A stretch of DNA of 64,000 nucleotides, from contig NZ_JACSYA010000007.1 in the NCBI RefSeq assembly GCF_029870285.1, positions 1 to 64,000 on the forward strand, read 5' to 3'. Source of the stretch: Delftia sp. PS-11. Its GTDB lineage: Bacteria; Pseudomonadota; Gammaproteobacteria; Burkholderiales; Burkholderiaceae_C. The notes under the pieces were generated by a model. That model did not search any database and was not told where the DNA came from. It saw only the letters and a list, made by a program, of their open reading frames with translations. Every line of letters starts with the position of its first letter. Position 1 is the stretch's first letter. The translations under genes and the position numbers were made by a program. Of this stretch, positions 48,915-58,545 are shown piece by piece.

Positions 48915-49994
48915 TCACAGCTTCTGCGCCGACATGAAGGCGTCGTAGCGCGCTTCGGCGAAGCGGAACCACAGCACCTCGTCGCGCTGGAAGTTGCGGT
49001 AGTCGCCATAGATCTTTTTCCAGGCAGGGTTCTTCTCGGACAGTTCCGCGTAAACCTGCATGGTGGTCTTGTAGGAGGCATCGAGCACGGTCTGCGGGAA
49101 CGGCAGCACCTTGGCCTTGCCCGCCACCAGCTGCTTGAGGGCGCCAGGATTGCGCGCGTCATAGCGGGCCTGGGTGACCACATGCGCCTCATGCGTGGCG
49201 GCCTGGACCATGGCGCGCTGCTCGGGCGTCAGTGCCGCCAGCGCCTTCTGGTTCACGTAGAACTCCAGGTTCAGGCTGCCTTCCCACCAGCCAGGGTAGT
49301 AGTAGAAGGGGGCGACCTTGTTGAAGCCGAGCTTGAGGTCATCGTAGGGGCCAATCCACTCGGCCGCATCGATAGTGCCCTTTTCCAGCGCCTGGTAGAT
49401 TTCGCCACCCGGGATGTTCTGCGGCACGCCGCCCATGCGTTCGATGACGCGCCCGGCAAAGCCGCCGATGCGGAACTTCAGGCCCTTGATGTCATCGGCG
49501 GACTTCACTTCCTTGCGGAACCAGCCCCCCATCTGCGCGCCCGTGTTGCCGCCCAGGAAGTTGACGATGCCGTACTCGGCATAGAACTCGCGCATCAGCT
49601 TGCCGCCATTGCCATCCACCAGCCAGGCCGTGAGCTGGCGCGAATTCATGCCGAAAGGAATGGCGCCGCCGATGGCAAAAGCCTCGTTCTTGCCGAAGAA
49701 GTAATAAGGCGCGGTATGCGCGATTTCCACCGTGCCGTTTTGCACGCCATCGACCACGCCGAAGGCCGGCATCAACTCGCCGGCCGCATGGACCGAGACC
49801 TCGAACTTGCCGCCGGACATCTCCTTGATCGCCTTGGAAAACACCTCGGCAGAGCCATAGATCGTGTCCAGCGAACGCGGGAAGCTCGACGCCAGGCGCC
49901 AGCGCACTGCCTGCTGCGCATGAACGGCCGGTGCGGCGGCTGCGGCGAGAACACCGGCCAGGCCGGCGTGCTTGATTGCTTTTCTTCTGTCCAT
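48915..49994 (-). CDS. TRAP transporter substrate-binding protein, copy 1
   Basis: Periplasmic DctP-type binding protein of 359 residues. The signal MDRRKAIKHAGLAGVLAAAA ending AVHAQ looks like a Tat-type or Sec signal. The mature part has VRWRLASSFPRSLDTIYG, AGELMPAFGVVDGVQNGTVE, and the GPYDDLKLGFNKVAPFYYYP and GWWEG block typical of the TakP-like subgroup that binds 2-oxo acids. The Arg expected to hold the carboxylate is in the LKFRIGG region. It pairs with copy 2 and with dctQM. The substrate assignment is inference. Confidence 0.92.
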   Translation of the reverse strand: MDRRKAIKHAGLAGVLAAAAAPAVHAQQAVRWRLASSFPRSLDTIYGSAEVFSKAIKEMSGGKFEVSVHAAGELMPAFGVVDGVQNGTVEIAHTAPYYFFGKNEAFAIGGAIPFGMNSRQLTAWLVDGNGGKLMREFYAEYGIVNFLGGNTGAQMGGWFRKEVKSADDIKGLKFRIGGFAGRVIERMGGVPQNIPGGEIYQALEKGTIDAAEWIGPYDDLKLGFNKVAPFYYYPGWWEGSLNLEFYVNQKALAALTPEQRAMVQAATHEAHVVTQARYDARNPGALKQLVAGKAKVLPFPQTVLDASYKTTMQVYAELSEKNPAWKKIYGDYRNFQRDEVLWFRFAEARYDAFMSAQKL

Positions 49995-50095
49995 CACTGT
50001 CTCCTCTGGGTTTGCCCTGCATGAAGGCATCAAAAGAAAGCCGCCCCGCTCTTGGCAGGCCGGCCCGAAAAAATACTGCGCCACGGCTGCACAAC

Positions 50096-50137
50096 AAAAA
50101 AGCTCCCGCCCCCGTGCCGTGCGCGGAGGATGGGAGC
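50096..50137 (-). terminator. Terminator of the second binding-protein gene
   Basis: GCTCCC (50102-50107) and GGGAGC (50132-50137) flank a GC-rich apical region; six A at 50096-50101 form a T-run leftward. Confidence 0.75.
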
Positions 50138-50192
50138 CTGGCTGGCAAAGGGCCGTTGCATCAACAGTCCTGTCGCATGCAGCAGTGGCAGC

Positions 50193-51275
50193 TTACAGTT
50201 TGACGCTCGTCATATAGCTGTTGTAGCGGAATTCGGAGAAGCGCTCCCACAGCAGCTGGTCACGCTGGAAGGTACGCAGGCTGTTGTGGATCTTCTTGAA
50301 CATGGGCGACTTGGCCTCGTGCTGGGCCATGATCTCCATAACGGCCTTGTAGCCGGCATCCATGAAGTCCTTGGGGAAGGCCTTGAGCTGGGTCTTGTCG
50401 GCCACCAGCTTTTTCAGTGCCACGGGGTTGTTGGCATCGTACTTGGCCGTCATGTCGCGCGCGGCCACGTTGCAGGCGGCATCGACCATGGCCTTGAATT
50501 CCGGCGAGAGGTCGGCATAGGCCTTGGTGTTGATGAAAAACTCCAGCTCGGCACCACCTTCCCACCAGCCGGGATAGTAGTAGTAGGGAGCGACCTTGTT
50601 GAAGCCCAGCTTCTGGTCGTCGTAGGGACCGACGAATTCCACGGCGTCCAGCGTCCCCTTTTCCAGGGCCTGGTAAACCTCGCCAACGGGCATGTTCTGC
50701 GCCACTACGCCGAGCTTGAGCATGGCATCGCCGAACAGACCGCCGCCCAGGCGCATCTTCAGTCCCTTGAGGTCAGCAACCGACTTGATTTCCTTGCGGA
50801 ACCAGCCACCCATCTGGGTGCCGGTGTTGCCGGCGCTGTGGCTCTTGATGTTGTACTGCGCATAAAACTCGTCCATGAGCTTGCGGCCGCCGCCATGTTC
50901 CATCCAGGCATCCATCTGGCGGGCTGTCAGGCCGAAAGGCACGGCGCAGCCGAAGGCGAAGATGTAGTCCTTGCCGGTAAAGTAGTAGGGCGCCGTCAGC
51001 GCCATCTCCACCGTGCCGTTCTGGATGCCGTCCACCACGCCGAAGGCGGGCATCAGCTCGCCGGCTGCATGCACCGAGACTTCAAACTTGCCGCCGGACA
51101 GAGCCTTGAGCGTCTTGGCAAACATTTCGGCGGAGCCGAAGATGGTGTCCAGGGACTTGGGAAAACTCGCAGCCAGGCGCCAGCGGACTGCTGCCTGGGC
51201 ATGGACTGCAGGCGCCGCCCCCGCAGCCAGCACGCCGGCAATACCCGCATGTTTGATGAGTGAACGACGATCCAT
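50193..51275 (-). CDS. TRAP transporter substrate-binding protein, copy 2
   Basis: A close paralogue of the neighbouring binding protein, 360 residues, with the same signal layout (MDRRSLIKHAGIAGVLAAG), RLAASFPKSLDTIFG, and the GPYDDQKLGFNKVAPYYYYP and GWWEG block. The ligand region differs (LKMRLGGGLFGDAMLKLG against LKFRIGGFAGRVIERMG), so the two may bind different ligands. Each gene has its own terminator, so they can be expressed separately. Confidence 0.92.
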   Translation of the reverse strand: MDRRSLIKHAGIAGVLAAGAAPAVHAQAAVRWRLAASFPKSLDTIFGSAEMFAKTLKALSGGKFEVSVHAAGELMPAFGVVDGIQNGTVEMALTAPYYFTGKDYIFAFGCAVPFGLTARQMDAWMEHGGGRKLMDEFYAQYNIKSHSAGNTGTQMGGWFRKEIKSVADLKGLKMRLGGGLFGDAMLKLGVVAQNMPVGEVYQALEKGTLDAVEFVGPYDDQKLGFNKVAPYYYYPGWWEGGAELEFFINTKAYADLSPEFKAMVDAACNVAARDMTAKYDANNPVALKKLVADKTQLKAFPKDFMDAGYKAVMEIMAQHEAKSPMFKKIHNSLRTFQRDQLLWERFSEFRYNSYMTSVKL

Positions 51276-51392
51276 GAGTGTCTCTCCGCAAATAGTAGTC
51301 AGTCGAAAAAGGCTGCGCGCATTCCTGGCTTTCGTGGCACGCAGCGCACTCTGGCCAGGACACTGCGCATCATGACAGGATGCTTTGGCTGC

Positions 51393-51417
51393 AAAAAAAA
51401 CGCACGTTCACACGTGC
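51393..51417 (-). terminator. Terminator of the dxs operon
   Basis: GCACGT (51402-51407), TCAC, ACGTGC (51412-51417), preceded by an eight-base A-run (T-run leftward). It separates dxs from the binding-protein gene on the same strand. Confidence 0.85.
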
Positions 51418-51521
51418 CTCTACACTGTAGCAGGTGGTTTTGATTCTAAAAACGCCAGCAGGCCATGCCCGACGGGGTTTTCCCCTCGGATCAGGCACTG
51501 CAGGGCAGCACATGAGGCAAC

Positions 51522-53402
51522 TCAGGCCGCAGCGCGCTGCGGCGCCAGGTGGGCGCGCACCGAGGCCTCGATGCCTGCGGCATCGAGCCCCTGCAGGGCC
51601 AGCAGCCGCGCCGGGTCGCCGTGTTCGATGAATTCGTCGGGCAGGCCCAGCTGCAGCACCTGGCGCGTGATGCCGGCCGCCTGCAGCGACTCCATGACGG
51701 CGCTGCCGGCACCGCCCATGATGCAGCCTTCTTCGACCGTCACGATGAGCGTGTGCGAGGCGGCGATCTGGTGCAGCAGCGCCTCGTCCAGCGGCTTGGC
51801 CCAGCGCATGTTGACCACGGTGGCATCCAGCGCCTCGGCGGCTTGCAGCGCCGGGTACAGCAAGGTGCCAAATGCCAGGATGGCGACCTGCCGGGAGGAC
51901 GACTCGCGGCGCACCTCGCCCTTGCCGAAGGGCAGGCCCTGCAGGCTCTCCAGCGGCGCCACGCCCACGCCCGCGCCACGCGGATAGCGCACGGCCACCG
52001 GGTGGTCCTGCTCATAGGCGGTGGTCAGCAGCTGGCGGCATTCGCGCTCGTCGGCCGGGCAGGCCATGCTCATGTTCGGGATGCAGCGCACGAAGGCGAT
52101 GTCATACGCACCGGCATGCGTGGCACCATCTGCGCCGACCAGGCCTGCGCGGTCCAGCGCGAAGACCATGGGCAGCTTCTGCAATGCCACGTCATGGATC
52201 AGCTGGTCATAGGCACGCTGCAGGAAGGTGGAGTAGATGGCGACCACGGGCTTGATGCCTTCGCAGGCCATGCCTGCGGCAAAGGTCACCGCATGCTGCT
52301 CGGCGATGCCCACGTCGTAGTAGCGGCCCGGAAAGCGCTTGTGGAACTCCACCATGCCGGAGCCTTCGCGCATGGCCGGCGTGATGCCGACCAGGCGCTG
52401 GTCCCTGGCGGCCATGTCGCACAGCCACTGGCCGAAGACCTGGGTAAAGGTCTGCCTGGGCGGCGTGGCCGGCTTGACCAGGCCCACGCGCGGATCGAAC
52501 TTGCCAGGGCCGTGGTAAGCCACGGGGTCGGCCTCGGCCAGCTTGTAGCCCTGGCCCTTCTTGGTGACCACGTGCAGGAACTGCGGGCCCTTGAGGCTCT
52601 TGATGTTCTCCAGCGTGGGAATCAGCGAGTCCAGGTCATGCCCGTCGATGGGGCCGATGTAGTTGAAGCCGAAGTTCTCGAACATCGTCGCGGGCACGAC
52701 CATGCCCTTGGCCTGCTGCTCCAGGCGCTTGGCCAGCTCCAGCAGCGGCGGCACCTGCCTGAGCACGCTCTTGCCCATGTCGCGTGCCTTGGCGTAGAAC
52801 TGCCCGCTCATGAGCTGGGCCAGGTAGCGGTTGAGCGCGCCGACGGGCGGGCTGATGCTCATGTCGTTGTCGTTGAGGATGACCAGCAGGTTGGCATCGG
52901 TCACGCCCGCGTTGTTCAGCGCCTCGAAGGCCATGCCGGCCGTCATGGCGCCGTCGCCGATGACCGCAATGGCGCGGCGGTCCTCGCCCTTTTGCTTGGC
53001 CGCCAGCGCCATGCCCAGCGCAGCCGAGATGCTGGTCGAGGAGTGCGCCGTGCCGAAGGTGTCGTACGCGCTTTCGGCGCGCTGCGGAAAGCCGGACAGG
53101 CCGCCGAACTGGCGCAGGGTGTCCATGCGCTCGCGCCGGCCGGTGAGGATCTTGTGCGGATAGGTCTGGTGGCCCACATCCCAGACCACGCGGTCATGGG
53201 GGGTGTCAAACACCGTGTGCAGCGCCACCGTCAGCTCCACAGTGCCGAGGTTGGAGCTCAGGTGCCCGCCGGTCTTGGAGACGCTGTCCAGCACGTAGGC
53301 CCGCAGCTGCTGGGCCAGGGTCTTGAGTTCGGCGCGCGACAGCTTGCGAAGATCCGAGGGATCGTCGATGGTCTGCAGCAGGGAGTAGGTGTTCGTGGTC
53401 AT
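51522..53402 (-). CDS. dxs: 1-deoxy-D-xylulose-5-phosphate synthase
   Basis: First enzyme of the MEP isoprenoid pathway; condenses pyruvate and glyceraldehyde 3-phosphate with thiamine diphosphate. The 626-residue length is normal. Visible parts are [20 protein letters not shown] near residue 43, the ThDP/Mg motif [18 protein letters not shown] near 147, [12 protein letters not shown] near 370 and [15 protein letters not shown] near 425. ATG at 53402 gives MTTNTYSLL. It is the last gene of an xseB-ispA-dxs operon, 40 bases after ispA, a common arrangement. Confidence 0.97.
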   Translation of the reverse strand: MTTNTYSLLQTIDDPSDLRKLSRAELKTLAQQLRAYVLDSVSKTGGHLSSNLGTVELTVALHTVFDTPHDRVVWDVGHQTYPHKILTGRRERMDTLRQFGGLSGFPQRAESAYDTFGTAHSSTSISAALGMALAAKQKGEDRRAIAVIGDGAMTAGMAFEALNNAGVTDANLLVILNDNDMSISPPVGALNRYLAQLMSGQFYAKARDMGKSVLRQVPPLLELAKRLEQQAKGMVVPATMFENFGFNYIGPIDGHDLDSLIPTLENIKSLKGPQFLHVVTKKGQGYKLAEADPVAYHGPGKFDPRVGLVKPATPPRQTFTQVFGQWLCDMAARDQRLVGITPAMREGSGMVEFHKRFPGRYYDVGIAEQHAVTFAAGMACEGIKPVVAIYSTFLQRAYDQLIHDVALQKLPMVFALDRAGLVGADGATHAGAYDIAFVRCIPNMSMACPADERECRQLLTTAYEQDHPVAVRYPRGAGVGVAPLESLQGLPFGKGEVRRESSSRQVAILAFGTLLYPALQAAEALDATVVNMRWAKPLDEALLHQIAASHTLIVTVEEGCIMGGAGSAVMESLQAAGITRQVLQLGLPDEFIEHGDPARLLALQGLDAAGIEASVRAHLAPQRAAA

Positions 53403-53442
53403 GCTAGCTATCTTGGAAGCGGCAGTGCCGCAGCCCATATTG

Positions 53443-54381
53443 TCAGTGGGTACGGCGAACGACCATGTCGGCCAGCGCCGCCAGCGCCTGTGTATCGGCC
53501 AGGCCGCTGCGCGCCAGCGCCGCATGCGCCATGGCGCACAGCCCGTCGGCATGGGCGCGGGCCTGCTCCAGGCCCATCAGCGAGACATAGGTCGGCTTGT
53601 CATTGGCCGCATCCTTGCCGGCCGTCTTGCCCAGAGTGGCCGAGTCCGCGACCACATCGAGAATGTCATCCACCACCTGGAAGGCCACGCCCAGCGCCTG
53701 GCCGTATTCGGTCAGCGCCTGCCAGGCACTGGCATCCACATGCGGATTGCAGGCGGCGCCCATGAGCACGCTGGCCTGCAGCAGGGCACCTGTCTTGAGG
53801 CGGTGCATTTCGCGCAGCCGGGCCTCGTCCAGCTGCAGGCCCACGCTGGCCAGATCGATGGCCTGGCCGCCGGCCATGCCCTGGGCGCCTGCGGCGCGCG
53901 CCAGCAGGCGGCTCAGCCGCGCCTGCAGCGCATCGGGCATGCCTGCGGCCTGGCCGGCATCGGGCACCAGCAGCTCGAAGGCCAGCGCCTGCAGGGCATC
54001 GCCCGCCAGCAGCGCCGCTGCCTCGCCAAAGCGCACATGGACGGTGGGCTTGCCACGGCGCAGCACATCGTTGTCCATGCAGGGCATGTCGTCGTGCACC
54101 AGCGAATAGGCATGGATCAGCTCCACCGCGCAGCCTGCGCGCACGGCGGCTTCATCCAGCCCCTGGACGGCCTCGGCCGCTGCCCAGACCAGCAGCGGGC
54201 GCAGGCGCTTGCCGCCATCGAGCACGGCATAGCGCATGGCCTCGCCCAGACCGGCAGGCGCATCCACGCCCACCCATTGCTCCAGGGCGCGCTCGGTGCG
54301 CGCCAGGCGCTCTTGCATCCAGCAAGGGAAGTCCAGGGCCTCGCGGGCCTGGGTCGGGGAAGGATTCATCACGGCACCCAT
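53443..54381 (-). CDS. ispA: Farnesyl diphosphate synthase (polyprenyl synthetase)
   Basis: Makes farnesyl diphosphate from IPP and DMAPP or GPP in the cytoplasm. The two Asp-rich metal motifs are intact: [20 protein letters not shown] near residue 97 and [10 protein letters not shown] near 240. [10 protein letters not shown] near residue 55 is the IPP-binding region. The ATG at 54381 has AGGAA 9 bases upstream; an ATG at 54369 is possible. It sits between xseB (17-base gap) and dxs. Confidence 0.96.
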   Translation of the reverse strand: MGAVMNPSPTQAREALDFPCWMQERLARTERALEQWVGVDAPAGLGEAMRYAVLDGGKRLRPLLVWAAAEAVQGLDEAAVRAGCAVELIHAYSLVHDDMPCMDNDVLRRGKPTVHVRFGEAAALLAGDALQALAFELLVPDAGQAAGMPDALQARLSRLLARAAGAQGMAGGQAIDLASVGLQLDEARLREMHRLKTGALLQASVLMGAACNPHVDASAWQALTEYGQALGVAFQVVDDILDVVADSATLGKTAGKDAANDKPTYVSLMGLEQARAHADGLCAMAHAALARSGLADTQALAALADMVVRRTH

Positions 54382-54398
54382 GGCAATACGTTCCTGGC

Positions 54399-54638
54399 TT
54401 ATTCCTGGCTCCAGGGGGCCAGCATGCCCTCGTCGAGCACCTTGACCTGCTCCTGCACAGCGTCGAGCTGGCTGCGGCAATAGCCCAGCAGCTGCGCTGC
54501 GCGCTGGTACCCGGTCAGCATCTGCTCCAGGGGCAACTGGCCTGACTCGATCTGTCCGATCAACTGCTCAAGCTCCTGCAGCGCGGCTTCGTAACTGGCG
54601 GGTTCGGCAAGAGCCTTGGGAGCGGCAGCCTTGGGCAT
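54399..54638 (-). CDS. xseB: Exodeoxyribonuclease VII small subunit
   Basis: Small subunit of exonuclease VII, 79 residues. The family core is clear: [20 protein letters not shown] and [20 protein letters not shown], followed by the helical [11 protein letters not shown]. It is the first gene of the xseB-ispA-dxs operon. The large subunit gene is not in the window. Confidence 0.95.
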   Translation of the reverse strand: MPKAAAPKALAEPASYEAALQELEQLIGQIESGQLPLEQMLTGYQRAAQLLGYCRSQLDAVQEQVKVLDEGMLAPWSQE

Positions 54639-54787
54639 GGCGGGGGGGGAGTGTGCGTTGTAGGGAACCGACGATTTTAGGCGTCTGCCCGCCGCCGCGC
54701 TGGCAATAACCGGACAGGCTGCGCGCCGGCCATGGCGCGCAGGCGTGGCAATACACGTACCAGGAATCCGGGAATAACCCCACAGCC

Positions 54788-54793
54788 TATAAT
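54788..54793 (+). promoter_or_regulatory. Perfect -10 box TATAAT
   Basis: A consensus TATAAT lies 188 bases before the Rieske gene and just before the structured RNA segment. I find no good -35 at 17 bases upstream (sequence there is AGGAAT-like). Transcription would start near 54800. The rest of the gap between xseB and this box (54639-54787) holds no recognised feature. Confidence 0.6.
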
Positions 54794-54799
54794 CCCATT

Positions 54800-54926
54800 C
54801 CCCGTCAAACCGGCCCCTTGCCTGGGCACCCGGTCGGACTCCGCGAAACGGATCGCAGCGCAAGACGCACGATGCACAGACCGCAGAGCCCGCCTCCATG
54901 CCCAGGAATGGCCGGTTTCGTTTTTT
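54800..54926 (+). ncRNA. Candidate structured leader or small RNA
   Basis: The segment contains nested complementary pairs in order: AAACCGGCC (54807-54815) with GGCCGGTTT (54910-54918); CCTGGGCA (54821-54828) with TGCCCAGG (54899-54906); CGGTC (54831-54835) with GACCG (54879-54883). Inside are two local hairpins, TCCG/CGGA (54840-54852) and TCG..GCG/CGC.CGA (54853-54872). The outer helix is followed by CG and six T (54921-54926), which looks like a terminator. The fold would be a branched closed structure of about 120 nucleotides. I could not match it to 6S, SRP RNA or any riboswitch that I know. It is either a free small RNA or a leader attenuator for the Rieske gene starting at 54982. Confidence 0.55.
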
Positions 54927-54981
54927 CCATCCCGCGCGCACGCGCACCCTCCCTGTGGGGAGTCTTTAGGTCAGGTCACCC

Positions 54982-56121
54982 ATGTCTGATTTAAGTCTTC
55001 AACTGCAGCAGGCCGCAAGCCAACTACCAGTTTCCAGTTACTTCGACGAGGCGCTGTTCCGGCGCGAGTTGGAGACCATCTTTCAGCACGGACCGCGCTA
55101 TGTGGGCCACCAGCTGGCAGTCCCCGAGATAGGTGACTACTACGCGCTGCCCCAGGAGAAGGAAGGCAGGGCGCTGGTGCGCAATGCCCAGGGGCAGGTG
55201 GAGCTGATCTCCAATGTCTGCAGGCACCGCCAGGCCGTGATGCTCAAGGGCCGGGGCAACCTGCGCACCGAGGGCAAGGGCCATGCCGGGGGCAACATCG
55301 TCTGCCCGCTGCACCGCTGGACCTACAGCACCAGCGGCGAGCTGCTGGGCGCGCCCCATTTCAGCCACGATCCCTGCCTGAACCTGAACAACTACCGGCT
55401 GCGCGAGTGGAACGGCCTGCTGTTCGAGGACAACGGCCGCAACATCGAGGCCGACCTTGCCGGCATGAAGCTGCGCGAGCAGCTCAGCTTCGAGGGCTTC
55501 GTGCTCGACCATGTCGAGATGCACGAGTGCAACTACAACTGGAAGACCTTCATCGAGGTCTATCTGGAGGACTACCACGTCGGCCCCTTCCACCCCGGAC
55601 TGGGCAACTTCGTGACCTGCGACGACCTGCAGTGGGAGTTCGCCAAAGAGTACTCGGTGCAGACCGTGGGCGTGGCGCCCAGCTTCGGCCGCCCTGGCTC
55701 TGATGTCTACAGGAAGTGGCACGATGTGCTGCTGAACTACCGCAATGGCGCGCTGCCCGAGCGCGGCGCGATCTGGCTGACCTACTACCCGCACATCATG
55801 GTGGAGTGGTATCCGCATGTGCTGACGGTCTCGACCCTGCACCCGATCTCCGTGGACAAGACGCTGAACGTGGTCGAGTTCTACTACCCCGAGGAAATCG
55901 CAGCCTTCGAGCCCGAGTTCGTGCAGGCGCAAAAGGCGGCCTACATGGAAACCTGCATCGAGGACGACGAGATCGGCGAACGCATGGACGCAGGCCGCAA
56001 GGCGCTGTTCGAGCGTGGCGACAACGAGGTCGGCCCCTACCAGAGCCCCATGGAAGACGGCATGCAGCACTTCCACGAGTGGTATCGCGGCGTCATGGGC
56101 GACGCAGTGCCTGTGCGCTGA
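54982..56121 (+). CDS. Rieske (2Fe-2S) aromatic ring-hydroxylating oxygenase alpha subunit
   Basis: Iron oxygenase subunit of 379 residues. The Rieske cluster ligands are CRHR (near residue 80) and CPLHRW (near residue 109). The mononuclear iron site is visible as EDYHVGPFHPG near residue 195, where the two His are ligands, with a later acidic ligand. The overall length and WKTFIEVYLEDYHV are close to choline-monooxygenase-like and other single-component alpha subunits. No beta subunit, ferredoxin or reductase gene is adjacent, so its electron donor must be encoded elsewhere. It has a long structured leader. Confidence 0.93.
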   Translation: MSDLSLQLQQAASQLPVSSYFDEALFRRELETIFQHGPRYVGHQLAVPEIGDYYALPQEKEGRALVRNAQGQVELISNVCRHRQAVMLKGRGNLRTEGKGHAGGNIVCPLHRWTYSTSGELLGAPHFSHDPCLNLNNYRLREWNGLLFEDNGRNIEADLAGMKLREQLSFEGFVLDHVEMHECNYNWKTFIEVYLEDYHVGPFHPGLGNFVTCDDLQWEFAKEYSVQTVGVAPSFGRPGSDVYRKWHDVLLNYRNGALPERGAIWLTYYPHIMVEWYPHVLTVSTLHPISVDKTLNVVEFYYPEEIAAFEPEFVQAQKAAYMETCIEDDEIGERMDAGRKALFERGDNEVGPYQSPMEDGMQHFHEWYRGVMGDAVPVR

Positions 56122-56348
56122 GTCTGCCTGCGTCTCCGGCACGGCCCGCATCACGGCGGGCCGTTTGCATTGCGGGCCGCCAGAGGGCTGCGATGCGGAC
56201 ATCCCGAGGCCGCACCAATGTCTTGGCCAATGCAATACAGTTGCCCGCGCATGCCCGGGCTGCGGTGGTCAACTGCATCTGAGCCAGGCGGCATGCCAAT
56301 CCCTTGTCCAGTACCGGGCACTCCGCCCGGATCGATCCTTTCTTTTTT

Positions 56349-57254
56349 ATGCAAGCCCTGTGGATGGTGGCGGCCGCGTTCGTTTTCGCGGCCATGAGTG
56401 TGTGTGTAAAGTTCGCCTCCCAGGATTTCAACGCGGCGGAAATCGTTTTCTACCGGGGGCTGGTCAGCATGGCTGCTCTGTGGTGGCTGGCGCGCCACCA
56501 GGGCATCTCGCTGGCCACGCGCCATCCGCGCGAGCATGCATGGCGCAGCTTCGTGGGGGTGACCTCCATGGGCGCCTGGTTCTACGCCATCGGCCATCTG
56601 CCGCTGGCCACCGCTGCCACCTTCAACTCCATGAGCAGCATCTGGATGGCGGTCTTTTTGATCGGCCAGGGCCTGCTGCTGCGCCATCAGATGCGCCGCC
56701 GGCCCGATGCGCATGCGCTGCGTGCCCTGCCGGCATTTCCCTGGAGCCTGGTGGCCACCGTGGTGCTGGGCTTTGTGGGCGTGGTTCTGGTGCTGCGCCC
56801 CAGCGCAGCGCCGCAGGAGTTCGTGGCCAGCGTGGGCGGACTGGTCGGCGGCGTCTTTGCCGCCATGGCCTATATGCAGGTGGCCACGCTGTCGCGCATG
56901 GGCGAGCCTGAGGCCCGCGTGGTGTTCTATTTCGCGCTGGGCTCGGCCGTGGCCGGCGCACTGGCCATGTGCTTCACGGGCGTGTCGGCATGGCCGGGCT
57001 GGCGCGCGCTGTGGCTGCTGCCGGTAGGCGTGCTGGCTGCCGTGGCGCAGATCTGCATGACGGCGGCCTATGCCACGGCCACCAGCAGCCGCAACACCCT
57101 GGTGGTGGCCAACCTGCAGTATTCGGGCATCGTGTTTTCGGCCCTGATGAGCTTGGCGCTGTTTGGCGAAAGCGTGCCGCTGGTCGGCTGGATCGGCATC
57201 GCGCTGATCGTGGTCAGCGGGGCGCTCGCCACGGCGCTGCGCTCGCGCAGCTGA
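56349..57254 (+). CDS. EamA-family (DMT) transporter
   Basis: Inner-membrane exporter of 301 residues with ten predicted helices in two EamA repeats (AAAFVFAAMSVCVKFASQDF in the first; GLVGGVFAAMAYMQVATLSR in the second). Loop sequences such as EIVFYRGLVSM and LPLATAATFNSMSSIW are typical. The ATG at 56349 starts at the first helix; a TTG at 56304 would add 15 residues. The substrate is unknown. Confidence 0.9.
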   Translation: MQALWMVAAAFVFAAMSVCVKFASQDFNAAEIVFYRGLVSMAALWWLARHQGISLATRHPREHAWRSFVGVTSMGAWFYAIGHLPLATAATFNSMSSIWMAVFLIGQGLLLRHQMRRRPDAHALRALPAFPWSLVATVVLGFVGVVLVLRPSAAPQEFVASVGGLVGGVFAAMAYMQVATLSRMGEPEARVVFYFALGSAVAGALAMCFTGVSAWPGWRALWLLPVGVLAAVAQICMTAAYATATSSRNTLVVANLQYSGIVFSALMSLALFGESVPLVGWIGIALIVVSGALATALRSRS

Positions 57255-57334
57255 GGGCTGGCGCCGACGCATAATGGATCGGTTCTCGCGGCGCGGGCAC
57301 TCCCGCCCCCGCCGGCTTACGGAGCCCCGCATCC

Positions 57335-58240
57335 ATGACATCCCATTCTTCATACGACACCCTGATTTCCGTCGAGGAACTGGCCGCATTGCAGGCCAGC
57401 GGCCAGCCGCTGATGGTCTTCGACTGCAGCTTTGATCTGGCGCAGCCTGCAGCCGGCCGCAGCCAGTATCTGCAGGCGCATATCCCGGGCGCCGTCTTCG
57501 CAGACCTGGACCATGATCTCAGCGCCAAGCACGGCGCGCCTGGCGCCCATGGCAGCGTGGCGGCCAGCGCGCAGGCCGCTTCGGGCGGCCGCCACCCGCT
57601 GCCCAGCCGCGAGCGCTTTGCCATGTGGCTGTCGGGCATCGGCTTTGCCAATGGCATGCAGGCGGTGGTCTACGACCGCAACGGCGCCAACTACTGCGGC
57701 CGGCTGTGGTGGATGCTGCAATGGGCAGGCCATGGCGCCGTGGCCGTCCTCGACGGCGGACTGCAGGCGTGGCAGGCTCAGGGGCAGCCCGTGGCCGAGG
57801 GCGCCGAGCCCGCGCACTTCCAATCCAACTTCGAGCTGCACGAGCCACTGCAGCAGCTGGTGACGGCCCAGCAGGTGCTGGACGCGCTGCCTGGCGCACA
57901 GCAGACCATCATCGACGCACGCGCGCCGGCACGCTACCGTGGCGAAATCGAGCCGCTGGACCCTGTGGCAGGCCACATACCGGGCGCCCTCAACCGTCCC
58001 TTCTCCGAGAACATTGCCGCCGATGGCCGCTTCAAGCCGGCAGCCCTGCTGCGCGCCGAGTTCGAGCAGCTGCTGGCAGGACGCGACCCGGCCAGTGTCG
58101 TTCACCAGTGCGGCAGCGGCGTCAGCGCACTGCCCAATCTGCTGGCCATGCGCATCGCGGGCCTGCCGCCAGCAGGGCTGTTCGCGGGCAGCTGGAGCGA
58201 GTGGTGCAGTGATCCGAAGAGGCCTGTGGAGCGTGGCTAA
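57335..58240 (+). CDS. Thiosulfate/3-mercaptopyruvate sulfurtransferase
   Basis: Two-domain rhodanese of 301 residues. The first, non-catalytic domain contains FDCSFDLAQP and HIPGAVFADLDHDLS; the second has the active-site loop HQCGSGVSAL with the catalytic Cys near residue 252. CGSGV-S/T is the mercaptopyruvate type rather than the thiosulfate (CRxGxR) type. HIPGALNRPF and GSWSEWC are also conserved. It acts in the cytoplasm, as no signal is present. It is a single gene. Confidence 0.94.
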   Translation: MTSHSSYDTLISVEELAALQASGQPLMVFDCSFDLAQPAAGRSQYLQAHIPGAVFADLDHDLSAKHGAPGAHGSVAASAQAASGGRHPLPSRERFAMWLSGIGFANGMQAVVYDRNGANYCGRLWWMLQWAGHGAVAVLDGGLQAWQAQGQPVAEGAEPAHFQSNFELHEPLQQLVTAQQVLDALPGAQQTIIDARAPARYRGEIEPLDPVAGHIPGALNRPFSENIAADGRFKPAALLRAEFEQLLAGRDPASVVHQCGSGVSALPNLLAMRIAGLPPAGLFAGSWSEWCSDPKRPVERG

Positions 58241-58368
58241 TTCGGCCTATGGCTGCTTGCAAAAACCCGCACAATGAGAACACTTTGTCAAAAAGCAGTC
58301 ATCCAATGCTGCTGCTGGTTTTATGACAGGGCAGCAGCGGCCATGGGTCATCCAAACCCTGCTGCACA

Positions 58369-58386
58369 TGTAAGGTAAATCTTACA
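58369..58386. promoter_or_regulatory. Inverted repeat upstream of flhD
   Basis: TGTAAG, GTAAAT, CTTACA, lying about 160 bases before flhD in the 305-base gene-free region 58241-58545. This is a plausible operator for a regulator of the flagellar master operon. Confidence 0.5.
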
Positions 58387-58483
58387 AAACGCCCGGCGCA
58401 ACCAGACACGCCGCGCAGTGCTGCCCTGACTTCAGCGCCACGCCCCCCTCCGCCACAATCCATCTCAACAGATCGCAACACAC

Positions 58484-58498
58484 TGAACATTTAGTTCA
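58484..58498. promoter_or_regulatory. Second inverted repeat upstream of flhD
   Basis: TGAAC, ATTTA, GTTCA, 48 bases before the flhD start. It is AT-rich in its spacer and could be an operator or part of the promoter. Confidence 0.4.
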
Positions 58499-58545
58499 CA
58501 TCCCGATGTTGCGGTGCCGAGATGCCTAGTGCAAAGGAGGGTCGT

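Noticed and set aside
54800..54926. 6S RNA, SRP RNA or a known riboswitch
   Set aside because: None of the conserved sequence blocks that I know for these classes is present, so I left it as an unclassified structured RNA.
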